Shown here: positions 1-6,543 of the stretch, one piece after another
Numbering within the stretch: the stretch's first letter is position 1
Layout of the letters: each line of letters opens with the position of its first letter
Source of the DNA: Actinomycetota bacterium
GTDB taxonomy: Bacteria; Actinomycetota; Actinomycetes; Nanopelagicales; Nanopelagicaceae
Assembly: GCA_947377725.1 (NCBI GenBank)
Contig: CANCGX010000023.1
Location: 1-13,637 of the forward strand
Length of the DNA: 13,637 bases
Reading direction: 5' to 3'
Made by a program: the position numbers and the translations under genes
The notes under the pieces: model-generated
Seen by the model: only the letters and a program-made list of their open reading frames with translations
Database searches by the model: none
What the model was told of the DNA's origin: nothing

Positions 1-575
1 TCCAAAGCCAAAGAAACTAGATGAGTTTGTAAATCTAGAAGATTCCCTCCGCCATCTGAAGGTGGAAAACGCTCACGCCATGATTGTGGATTGGCTTCAG
101 GGCGGAATCTCTCGAATCGAGAATCAATTCTGAAGACATTTCCAAGAACGCCATCACGTATGGCTTTCTTTACTGTTAAAGCATCACTATCCCATCGACG
201 ATTAAAGAACGTTGTAAGAAGTGAGCCAGTTTCCCGCGCTACTTCTGCAAGTTCTTTTGCTTGTTCGTAATTGATTGCCATGGGTTTGTCGACGACAACG
301 GCGCAACCAGCACGAAGACCAGCAACGGCATCTGATTGGTGCGCCAAGTTTGCACTTGCTACAACAAGTAGATCCAAATCATGTTCAAGCAGTTGCTCAA
401 CCGAGTCACAAGCCAGCGCGTCTGGGAAGTCCTCTTTCAGTTGGCTTATGCGGTCAGAATTCTTGGTAACAACACCAACAATTTCGAAACCAGCAGCTCG
501 CAGGAAACGCGAATGAAAATAACGTCCAGCAAGCCCATACCCAGAGATGCCTGCACGCAAGGGCTTGCTAGTCAT
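1..575 (-). CDS. Gfo/Idh/MocA-family NAD(P)-dependent oxidoreductase, C-terminus cut off by window edge
   Basis: The first 191 codons of the gene are present and it continues beyond the left edge. It starts with ATG at 575-573, 4 nt after the stop of the upstream exporter gene. An N-terminal Rossmann fold is visible: GYGLAG at residues 12-17 is the dinucleotide-binding glycine motif. The family's EKP motif reads DKP at 96-98, with the catalytic lysine at 97. A FFNRRWD segment follows at 123-129. The substrate domain has begun, and the Asp-x3-His catalytic pair is seen at D181 and H185 (LLDLQTH). By family, the protein oxidises or reduces a sugar, inositol or similar carbonyl/alcohol substrate in the cytoplasm; the substrate cannot be told from this part. 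The flanking residues around H185 (Q, T, then S three after the His) differ from the common DLGSHLxD form. It is probably co-transcribed with the exporter, with no obvious functional link. Confidence 0.9.
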   Translation of the reverse strand, partial: MTSKPLRAGISGYGLAGRYFHSRFLRAAGFEIVGVVTKNSDRISQLKEDFPDALACDSVEQLLEHDLDLLVVASANLAHQSDAVAGLRAGCAVVVDKPMAINYEQAKELAEVARETGSLLTTFFNRRWDSDALTVKKAIRDGVLGNVFRIDSRFERFRPEANPQSWRERFPPSDGGGNLLDLQTHLVSLAL

Positions 576-579
576 TTAT

Positions 580-2757
580 CTATTTACTTTCTTGTGAAAG
601 TTTTGAAGGCCACCAAATTTTTGGCCCAAGAACGTGTACAAGCGCTGGCACAAGAATGGAGCGAACAACCAGAGTATCGAGAAGGACTCCAAATGCCACA
701 GCAAATGCAATTTCCGCAAGTGCAACCAAAGGAAGGACTCCAAGAACTGTGAACGTTGCCGCCAGAACGATTCCAGCGGATGTGATTACGCCACCTGTAA
801 CAGTCACGCCCTTTGTTACGCCGGCGCGTGTGCCCAATTTAATTGCTTCTTCGCGAACGCGAGTCATCAAGAAAATGTTGTAATCGATACCAAGTGCCAC
901 TAAGAAAATAAATGTGAACAATGGGAATCCGGTATCCGCACCTGCGAATTTAAAGATGTGATTGAAGACCACTGCTGAAACACCGAGTGTTGCAACGAAT
1001 GAAACTATCACGGTGATAAGCAAGAGCGCTGCAGCCAAGATGCTTCGAAGTAGAAGCCCCAAGATAATTGCAATCAAAATCAACACGATTGGAATAACCA
1101 AGTTGCGATCATGGGCCGATGCGACGTCCACATCGTAGAAGGTGGCGCTTATGCCACCAACAAGAGATGCAGGTTCAATCGCGTGCATTGCTGTTCGAAT
1201 AGTTGGGACTAAAGCTCTTCCTTCAGCGGAATCTGCTGGAACTGAGAGCGTTGCATCGAGAACTACGTTTCCATTGATTACCTTGACAGGAGGTAATGGT
1301 TGACCCGGAACCGATTGTCCTTCGAGCTCTGGGGTTACAGATGAAACACCTTTGAGTGATTTCAGTGCAGTCGTAGCCTCCTCGGCCTTACCTTGAGAAA
1401 TGAGAATCTGAGTTGGTTGGCTTTGTCCACCAGGGAAATGCTTCAAGAGAAGTTCTTGACCAACAAGTGAATCAGGGTGCGTGGTGAATCCTTCAGTAGT
1501 TGAAATGCCTGTTGCTTTCAACGTGGTGATTAAGCTTGCAAATACGAGCAAAATAACCGTGGTGATAATTGCGAATTTCTTAGGGCTTCGAGCAGTTGCG
1601 TTAGCAACTTTTGACCAGATGCCAGTCAATTTCTCGTCATGATCGTCATGGCGAGGAATCTTTGGCCAGAAAATCCAACGTCCAAAAACAACGAGAAGCG
1701 CAGGTAAAAGAGTCAAGACTGTGATCATTGAAGCCACAATTCCTATAGCGCCAACGGGTCCAAGCCCGCGCGAATTCTTCAATTGGCACAAAAGGAGAAC
1801 GAGAAGACCAATAGTGACCGTGCTGCCAGAAGCAACAATCGGCTCGATAACTCCACGCCAAGCTTTTTTCATTGCCACAAATCGAGAATCATGAAGGTGC
1901 AATTCTTCGCGGTAACGTGCAATGAGAAGCAGTGCGTAATCGGTTGCTGCGCCAATCACCAGAACTGAAAGAATTCCTTGAGATTGTCCATCTAGAGTGA
2001 TGATGTTGTGTTTTGCAAGAACATAAATCACTCCCCCTGCCAAAGACTCTGCAATCAAAGCCGTGAAAAGTGGAAGTATCCAAAGGACGGGTGAGCGATA
2101 AACAATTATCAAAATGATTGCAACGACCAAGACTGTGGTGAGCAGAAGAGTTGAATCGATGCCACCGAAAGCACCAAAGAGATCGGCAAAGATCGCAGCA
2201 AAACCAGTTACATGCGAGGTGAATCCATTAGTTTTCGCAAACTCTCCAGAATAGAAGCGAATTGAATCTACAACGGCTGGAAGTGCTGGCTTCTTGTTCG
2301 CGAGCTGGGATCCTGCGTTCGTGTTGTCGAAAGGTACGTTAGCAAGCAAAGCCTTTCCATCTTGCGATGGGAAAGCAAAAATTTTCTCGCCCGCGGTCAA
2401 GTAGTCGCCAATAGTTTTATTGACTCCTGAAATCGCCTTGCCATCTTTGGTTACAAGTGGCTGAGTGGCAATAGTGTTGAGAAAAACATTGGTTGCCATT
2501 GTGTTCTCTTGAGTCACAGTTCCTTCAAAGAGGACCAAAGCTGGCAGTGCTTTATTTGCGTTAACAGTGAAGGCCTTGTACGCGTCAGAAAATTTCTGAG
2601 CTTCTACATGGGCTGGCAAGAAATCAGCATTATCGTTCTTTTGAACTGACGAGAGGCTTCCAAATAGAGGTCCCACAACGCCTGAAATTCCGAACCAAAT
2701 TACGATAGTGATGATGGCAAACCACAGCGGCTTGCGAGCCTTAACTTTTGATGACAC
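580..2757 (-). CDS. MMPL/RND-family membrane transporter
   Basis: This is a large integral membrane protein of the MMPL branch of the RND superfamily, which exports lipids or small hydrophobic molecules using the proton gradient. The layout is the duplicated RND plan: TM1, a roughly 170-residue soluble domain, five TM helices, a short cytoplasmic linker rich in D/H/K, TM7, a second soluble domain and five more helices. The paired proton-relay Asp-Tyr motifs are visible as ATDYALLL in TM4 and GIDYNIFL in TM10. The C-terminal helix ends with GPKIWWPSKL. I chose GTG at 2757 because a strong Shine-Dalgarno (AAAAGGG) lies 7 nt before it and the protein then starts VSSKVKARKPLW just before TM1, giving 725 aa. 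Other in-frame starts are ATG at 2802 and ATG at 2907 (775 aa); the extra 50 residues do not resemble the family's usual start. The substrate is unknown. An oxidoreductase gene follows after 4 nt. Confidence 0.93.
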   Translation of the reverse strand: MSSKVKARKPLWFAIITIVIWFGISGVVGPLFGSLSSVQKNDNADFLPAHVEAQKFSDAYKAFTVNANKALPALVLFEGTVTQENTMATNVFLNTIATQPLVTKDGKAISGVNKTIGDYLTAGEKIFAFPSQDGKALLANVPFDNTNAGSQLANKKPALPAVVDSIRFYSGEFAKTNGFTSHVTGFAAIFADLFGAFGGIDSTLLLTTVLVVAIILIIVYRSPVLWILPLFTALIAESLAGGVIYVLAKHNIITLDGQSQGILSVLVIGAATDYALLLIARYREELHLHDSRFVAMKKAWRGVIEPIVASGSTVTIGLLVLLLCQLKNSRGLGPVGAIGIVASMITVLTLLPALLVVFGRWIFWPKIPRHDDHDEKLTGIWSKVANATARSPKKFAIITTVILLVFASLITTLKATGISTTEGFTTHPDSLVGQELLLKHFPGGQSQPTQILISQGKAEEATTALKSLKGVSSVTPELEGQSVPGQPLPPVKVINGNVVLDATLSVPADSAEGRALVPTIRTAMHAIEPASLVGGISATFYDVDVASAHDRNLVIPIVLILIAIILGLLLRSILAAALLLITVIVSFVATLGVSAVVFNHIFKFAGADTGFPLFTFIFLVALGIDYNIFLMTRVREEAIKLGTRAGVTKGVTVTGGVITSAGIVLAATFTVLGVLPLVALAEIAFAVAFGVLLDTLVVRSILVPALVHVLGPKIWWPSKLSQESK

Positions 2758-2934
2758 GAGTCGTCCCTTTTCTCCATAAAGTGAAGCCGCCAAGGGCCTC
2801 ATCGACCTGCCGAGTTTAGCCGTCACCCGCACAAATCCTTGCTGGGAAGGTCCTGGATGCAGGCAGATGTAATGCGGTTCACCGAGAATTTGCCTCAATT
2901 TAAGCATTCCTTGAATCCCTATTAGGCTTCCCAG
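2758..2934. other. Divergent intergenic region between the MMPL transporter and lipB; possible leader or N-terminal extension
   Basis: There are 177 nt between the preferred transporter start and lipB. On the minus strand it stays open from ATG 2907, so it could encode a 50-residue extension. That peptide carries His, Cys and Pro and codons such as AGG and CGG that are uncommon in the neighbouring genes, so I favour a non-coding leader. Near the lipB end there is an odd palindrome CCTATTAGG (2918-2926) that could serve -10 elements in both directions. Short complementary stretches (ACCGCA against TGCGGGT on the minus strand) could fold. I could not match it to a known riboswitch or small RNA. 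Confidence 0.4.
2923..2928 (+). promoter_or_regulatory. Putative -10 element of a leaderless lipB promoter
   Basis: TAGGCT fits the actinobacterial -10 pattern TAnnnT and is followed by 6 nt and then the GTG of lipB. No Shine-Dalgarno precedes that GTG, and no clear -35 is visible. The arrangement predicts transcription starting at the G of the start codon. The assignment rests on the same spacing recurring at three other starts in the window. Confidence 0.5.
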
Positions 2935-3606
2935 GTGAGCCCAACCATTGCCGCGACACCGGGCACTTCCATTGCACTGGTTCGTAAGGGTCTAGTCGAT
3001 TACCAGATCGCCCTTGATAGCCAACGCCGAATCCATGATGAAGTCGTTGCTGGAAGCAGGCCAAACACGTTAATACTTTTGGAGCATCCCTCCGTTTATA
3101 CAGCTGGGAGACGTACCGAAGCCCACGAACGTCCGATGGATGGCACTCCTGTCATTGATGTTGATCGTGGTGGAAAAATAACCTGGCATGGCGAAGGTCA
3201 ACTCGTTGGCTATCCCATTGTGCGACTAAAAAATCGCAATGAGGTTGTTGGATTCGTTCGCGAGATTGAAGCTGGCCTTATTAAAGTCTGTGAAGAGTTT
3301 GGAATTAAGGGCGAGCAGTATTGTGATCGTTCTGGAGTCTGGATTAGAGACGAGAAGGGCGATCGCAAAATTGCAGCGATCGGAATTCGAGTCGCAAAAG
3401 GCGTCACGATGCATGGTTTTGCTCTAAACGTAAATCCCAATATGCAAGGATTCAATAATATTGTTCCTTGCGGTATCGCCGACGCAGCCGTTACTTCGAT
3501 GGCCGCTGAATTGGGTCGCCCAATTACGATTGAAGAAGTTTCGCCCGTTGTAGAGAAATATATGTACGAATCCCTTTCGCGAGTTTCGGAGTTTATTGCG
3601 CTATGA
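2935..3606 (+). CDS. lipB: Octanoyltransferase LipB (lipoate biosynthesis)
   Basis: LipB moves the octanoyl group from octanoyl-acyl carrier protein to the lipoyl domains of enzymes such as pyruvate and 2-oxoglutarate dehydrogenases and the glycine cleavage H protein, in the cytoplasm. At 223 aa it has the family's normal length. Visible landmarks are LLEHPSVYTAGRR (48-60), the active-site stretch GGKITWHGEGQLVGYP (79-94), the lysine of RKIAAIG (K145), and MHGFALNVN (159-167). PCGI at 178-181 carries the acyl-carrying catalytic Cys179. The GTG start is the first in-frame start after the divergent region and gives a short N-terminal arm before VRKGLVDY; it has a -10 element 6 nt upstream rather than a ribosome binding site, so the message is probably leaderless. 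Its stop overlaps the lipA start by 4 bases (ATGA), so the two steps of the pathway are translationally coupled. Confidence 0.97.
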   Translation: MSPTIAATPGTSIALVRKGLVDYQIALDSQRRIHDEVVAGSRPNTLILLEHPSVYTAGRRTEAHERPMDGTPVIDVDRGGKITWHGEGQLVGYPIVRLKNRNEVVGFVREIEAGLIKVCEEFGIKGEQYCDRSGVWIRDEKGDRKIAAIGIRVAKGVTMHGFALNVNPNMQGFNNIVPCGIADAAVTSMAAELGRPITIEEVSPVVEKYMYESLSRVSEFIAL

Positions 3607-4538
3607 CAATTGCACCAGAAGGAAGAAAATTACTTCGCATTGAAGCGCGAAATGCCTCAGTTCCGATTGAACGTAAACCTGAGTGGATAAAGACACGAGC
3701 TCACATGGGACCCGAATACACGCAGTTGCGTTCTCTCGTTTCTCGTGAAGGTCTCCATACAGTCTGCCAAGAAGCTGCTTGTCCAAATATTTTTGAATGC
3801 TGGGAAGATAAGGAAGCTACTTTCTTAATTGGTGGCGAACGTTGTACGCGACGTTGCGATTTCTGCAATATCGATACGGGCAAACCTGAACCCGTCGACG
3901 TTGACGAACCTCGCCGTGTAGCCGAATCTGTAAAAGCAATGGGTCTTAAATACGCCACAATTACTGGGGTGACCCGAGATGACCTTGAAGATGAAGGCGT
4001 CTGGCTGTACTCCGAAACTATCCGCAAAGTTCACGAACTTAACCCAGGCACGGGCGTTGAAATGTTGGCTCCTGATTTCAGTGGAAAATCTGATTTGCTC
4101 AATGTGGTCTTTGAATCGCGTCCAGAAGTTTTCGCTCATAACCTGGAAACAGTCCCTAGAATTTTCAAAGAAATTCGACCTGCATTTCGCTATGACCGCT
4201 CTTTAGATGTGATTACCCAAGCACGTAATTTCGGCTTGATTACCAAATCTAATTTGATTCTAGGAATGGGTGAAGAGCGCTCGGAAGTAACGCAGGCACT
4301 CCAAGATTTACATGATGCGGGCTGCGATCTCATCACGATCACTCAGTATCTTCGCCCGACTCCAATGCATCACCCGGTAGTTCGATGGGTAAAGCCGGAG
4401 GAATTTGTTGAACTCGCTAAAGAGGCAGAAGATATCGGTTTCTCTGGTGTCATGAGTGGACCTCTCGTGCGTTCTAGTTATCGTGCTGGACGCCTCTATA
4501 AACAAGCCCAAGAAAAACGTGCGCTTGCCAATGGCTGA
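3603..4538 (+). CDS. lipA: Lipoyl synthase LipA (radical SAM)
   Basis: LipA inserts two sulfur atoms into the octanoyl chain that LipB attaches, using radical S-adenosylmethionine chemistry, with an auxiliary 4Fe-4S cluster as the sulfur source. Both cluster motifs are intact: the auxiliary C-x4-C-x5-C at Cys55, Cys60 and Cys66, and the radical SAM CxxxCxxC at Cys81, Cys85 and Cys88 (CTRRCDFCNI). The serine ligand motif RSSY is at 290-293. Other family blocks are TGVTRDDL (121-128), the acidic MLAPDFSG (154-161) and TQYLRPTPMHHPV (247-259). At 311 aa it is full length and resembles the mycobacterial enzyme. The start codon lies inside the end of lipB, and the end overlaps the next gene by 8 bases, so it sits in the middle of a coupled operon. 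Confidence 0.98.
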   Translation: MTIAPEGRKLLRIEARNASVPIERKPEWIKTRAHMGPEYTQLRSLVSREGLHTVCQEAACPNIFECWEDKEATFLIGGERCTRRCDFCNIDTGKPEPVDVDEPRRVAESVKAMGLKYATITGVTRDDLEDEGVWLYSETIRKVHELNPGTGVEMLAPDFSGKSDLLNVVFESRPEVFAHNLETVPRIFKEIRPAFRYDRSLDVITQARNFGLITKSNLILGMGEERSEVTQALQDLHDAGCDLITITQYLRPTPMHHPVVRWVKPEEFVELAKEAEDIGFSGVMSGPLVRSSYRAGRLYKQAQEKRALANG

Positions 4539-5310
4539 AATCGTCTATCCCCCAGTTGCAAGTGCTTTTAAAGTTTCCTGGAAAGCTCTTGGGATTAAAT
4601 TCAAAGTTTTTGGAGATGAACACATTCCCACATCCGGTGGTGCGGTTTTGGCTTCAAACCACATTAGTTACCTCGACTTTGCTCTGATTGGAACTCCTGC
4701 ATCACCAAAAAAGCGATACATACGATTCATGGCCAAGAAAGAGATTTTTGACAACAAACTTGCAGGACCGTTGATGCGCGGAATGAAACACATAAGCGTC
4801 GATCGTGAAAAAGGCTCCACTTCGCTCGTCGCTGCAATGCGCGCACTTCGCTCAGGCGAATTAATTGGAATTTTCCCAGAGGCGACAATCTCTTTGAGCT
4901 GGGAAGTGAAAGAGTTGAAATCAGGTGCCGTCAGACTTGCCCAAGGAGCGGGAGTGCCCATCATCCCTGTAGCCCTATGGGGGAGCCAGAGAATCCTTAC
5001 TAAAGGTCACAAACCAAACCTGAAGCGCAAGAAAATTCCGGTGTATATCGCGTATGGAGATCCCTATTTAGTTCCTAAGGATGCGGACATAGTTGAAGAA
5101 GAAGCGCGACTTCACGAGAAAATAAGCGACCTTTTGCACCTTGTACAAGAGAATTACCCTGACTCCCCTACGGGTCATTGGTGGGGACCAAAAAGATTAG
5201 GTGGCACAGCTCCTAATCTTGAGGAAGCAGCCATCGAAAATGCACGTCGGAAAGCTGCAAAAGCGGCCCAAAAAGATGAGAAGCAGAACAAGAAGAAAGA
5301 GAGCAAATAG
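4531..5310 (+). CDS. PlsC-type 1-acylglycerol-3-phosphate acyltransferase family protein
   Basis: The protein is 259 aa and has the acyltransferase fold that transfers a fatty acyl group, normally to lysophosphatidic acid, at the membrane face. Motif I is NHISYLD (43-49) with catalytic His44 and Asp49. RFMAKKEIF (65-73) is motif II-like. Motif III reads FPEATIS (115-121) where classical PlsC has FPEGTRS; this variant is known to me from actinobacterial paralogues. Motif IV is VPIIPVALWGSQ (142-153). No clear membrane helix is present. The tail from about 231 is rich in Ala, Lys and Glu and probably helical and cytoplasmic. I chose ATG 4531, which overlaps the end of lipA by 8 bases; an upstream ATG at 4456 would add 25 residues read from inside lipA and is unlikely. 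The exact acyl acceptor is not shown. It lies between lipA and the DUF4191 gene, an unusual place. Confidence 0.93.
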   Translation: MAEIVYPPVASAFKVSWKALGIKFKVFGDEHIPTSGGAVLASNHISYLDFALIGTPASPKKRYIRFMAKKEIFDNKLAGPLMRGMKHISVDREKGSTSLVAAMRALRSGELIGIFPEATISLSWEVKELKSGAVRLAQGAGVPIIPVALWGSQRILTKGHKPNLKRKKIPVYIAYGDPYLVPKDADIVEEEARLHEKISDLLHLVQENYPDSPTGHWWGPKRLGGTAPNLEEAAIENARRKAAKAAQKDEKQNKKKESK

Positions 5311-5312
5311 CA

Positions 5313-5999
5313 ATGTTCGGACGTAAAAAGAAAGAGAAGACTCCAAAAACTGGAGGCGGTCAACTACAAGTTGTTCGTGATGCTTTCGCTCTAGTTCGCA
5401 AAGAAAATCCAAGCGCGCTGCTTTACATGGCAATTGCGTTCATCGCAGTTTTCGCATTTGGAATCATCATTGGATCGGTTATTGGGCATCCTGTCTACTT
5501 TGGAATTCTTTTTACTCCTCTTGGAATTCTCGTTGCATTCTTCCTATTCACACGCTTCGCTAATTCCGCTGCCTTCTCATCAATCGAAGGACAGCTAGGT
5601 GCTGGAGCGAGCGTGCTGATGGGCATTAGAAAAGGTTTCACTACAACGCCTGCCGTGGTCGTTAATCGAAGTCAAGATATGGTGCACCGCACAGTAGGTC
5701 GCTGTGGAGTTGTACTTGTAGGCGAAGGTGGTTTTGCTGTTCGTCAGTTATTAACAGATGAGCGGAAGAAAACTGAGCGCTATGTGCCTGGAGTTCCGGT
5801 TCATGAATTTCTCATTGGTGATGAAGAAGGCCAAGTTTCAATTAGAAAATTACAGAAGAAATTAAAGAAACTTCCTAAGAAGCTCTCTCCAAACCAACTC
5901 CGAGAAGTTCGAGCTCGCCTCAAGGCTGTGGGCGGAATGGCTATGCCAATCCCTAAGGGACCAATGCCAACAAGAGCCCCAAAGAACGCTGGGCGTTAA
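5313..5999 (+). CDS. DUF4191-family membrane protein
   Basis: This is the actinobacterial DUF4191 membrane protein that usually follows lipA (Rv2219 in M. tuberculosis, as I recall it). Its function is unknown. The 228 residues start with a basic cytoplasmic stretch (MFGRKKKEKTPK). Two adjacent membrane helices follow at about 36-57 and 61-80, separated by a very short turn (GHPVY), forming a hairpin. The rest (about 85-228) is a soluble domain with GQLGAGASVL (93-102), TTPAVVVNRSQDMVHRTVG (111-129) and GVVLVGEG (132-139). It ends with a lysine-rich segment near 176-192 and a basic Pro-rich tail. Start ATG 5313 lies 2 nt after the acyltransferase stop, with purine-rich AAGAAAGAGAG upstream. 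It is the last gene of the lipB operon and runs convergently into the RDD gene 16 nt away. Confidence 0.9.
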   Translation: MFGRKKKEKTPKTGGGQLQVVRDAFALVRKENPSALLYMAIAFIAVFAFGIIIGSVIGHPVYFGILFTPLGILVAFFLFTRFANSAAFSSIEGQLGAGASVLMGIRKGFTTTPAVVVNRSQDMVHRTVGRCGVVLVGEGGFAVRQLLTDERKKTERYVPGVPVHEFLIGDEEGQVSIRKLQKKLKKLPKKLSPNQLREVRARLKAVGGMAMPIPKGPMPTRAPKNAGR

Positions 6000-6015
6000 T
6001 TCACTTTCATTCAGA

Positions 6016-6432
6016 TTATTGAAACTTGAAATATTTCACAACGACTGAGTTTGTAAGGATGTCGTGAACCGAGCGGCCACCGCTACGGAATATTGCAGGC
6101 AGAACAACAATGATGAGCAAGGTGCGGAACAGGACTCGTGGAATTGATAGAGATGATCCATCTCTAAAGTCGACGACCCTCAACTTCGTAACTCGCTGAC
6201 CAAATGATGCCCCTTGCAAAATCGTCAGCAATGAGATTTCAACAAAGAGAATTCCCATCTGAAGGAAAAGTCGCTTACCCATATCATGGGGCTCGATTGA
6301 GGTAGCCACCACCCAGGATCCAAAGCTGTCGAGAAATAGAGCCCAAAGTCTTCTTCCAAGCCCTGCCTCTTTGAACATGCCGCAAGCGTATCCGAGAGAA
6401 ACTCTCTTGCGACCATTGAGGGTTGGAAACAT
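6016..6432 (-). CDS. RDD-family small membrane protein
   Basis: This is a 138-residue membrane protein with the RDD pattern. GLGRRLWALFLDS (24-36) holds the Arg and Asp of the first helix. SFGQRVTKLRVVD (76-88) is the family's GxxxxK-x-VxD block. A helix lies at about 103-114, and GRSVHDILTNSVVV (118-131) is the C-terminal RDD signature. Its molecular role is not established; proposals for the family include ion or solute transport. The same gene lies next to glnA in other actinobacteria. I kept ATG 6432, because the stretch before GLGRR resembles the N-termini of actinobacterial relatives. ATG 6378 would shorten it by 18 residues and has no ribosome binding site either. It is divergent from glnA and convergent with the DUF4191 gene, with no terminator in the 16-nt gap. 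Confidence 0.87.
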   Translation of the reverse strand: MFPTLNGRKRVSLGYACGMFKEAGLGRRLWALFLDSFGSWVVATSIEPHDMGKRLFLQMGILFVEISLLTILQGASFGQRVTKLRVVDFRDGSSLSIPRVLFRTLLIIVVLPAIFRSGGRSVHDILTNSVVVKYFKFQ

Positions 6433-6543
6433 ATTCGTAACATTGAAGATATGCCCCTTTCACAGGAAAAGCCTAAAGTTCAACCATCACGGACCCGTCG
6501 ATGCGTCCAGGTATACCCCAACGTTATTTTCTACAGGAGAACA
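6433..6543. promoter_or_regulatory. Divergent regulatory region between the RDD gene and glnA
   Basis: This 111-nt region must hold the glnA promoter and probably that of the RDD gene. It contains a perfect 8-bp palindrome GGTATACC at 6510-6517, about 27 nt before the glnA start, which could be part of a -10 region or an operator. A TATTTT at 6525-6530 matches TAnnnT but lies too close to the Shine-Dalgarno to be its promoter. I saw no convincing -35 hexamer and no clear GlnR or AmtR box. Confidence 0.45.
6535..6540 (+). promoter_or_regulatory. Ribosome binding site that fixes the glnA start
   Basis: AGGAGA lies 3 nt before ATG 6544. The reading frame stays open upstream to ATG 6451, but that start has no ribosome binding site, and the 31 extra residues have no counterpart in glutamine synthetases. 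Confidence 0.8.

Noticed and set aside
271..903. Several plus-strand open frames of 60-120 codons
   Set aside because: They lie antisense to the oxidoreductase and transporter genes, have low-complexity Ser/Arg/Asn compositions and no family motifs.
2808..2907. Possible SRP RNA or known riboswitch in the transporter-lipB gap
   Set aside because: Some short similarities to the SRP RNA core were noticed, but the diagnostic core bases are not present in order, and no known riboswitch core could be matched.
4456..4530. Acyltransferase starting inside lipA at ATG 4456
   Set aside because: The extra residues are the out-of-frame reading of the conserved lipA end; ATG 4531 gives a normal N-terminus and coupling to the lipA stop.
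6451..6543. N-terminal extension of glutamine synthetase from ATG 6451
   Set aside because: The 31 added residues do not resemble glutamine synthetase, ATG 6451 has no ribosome binding site, and AGGAGA lies before ATG 6544.
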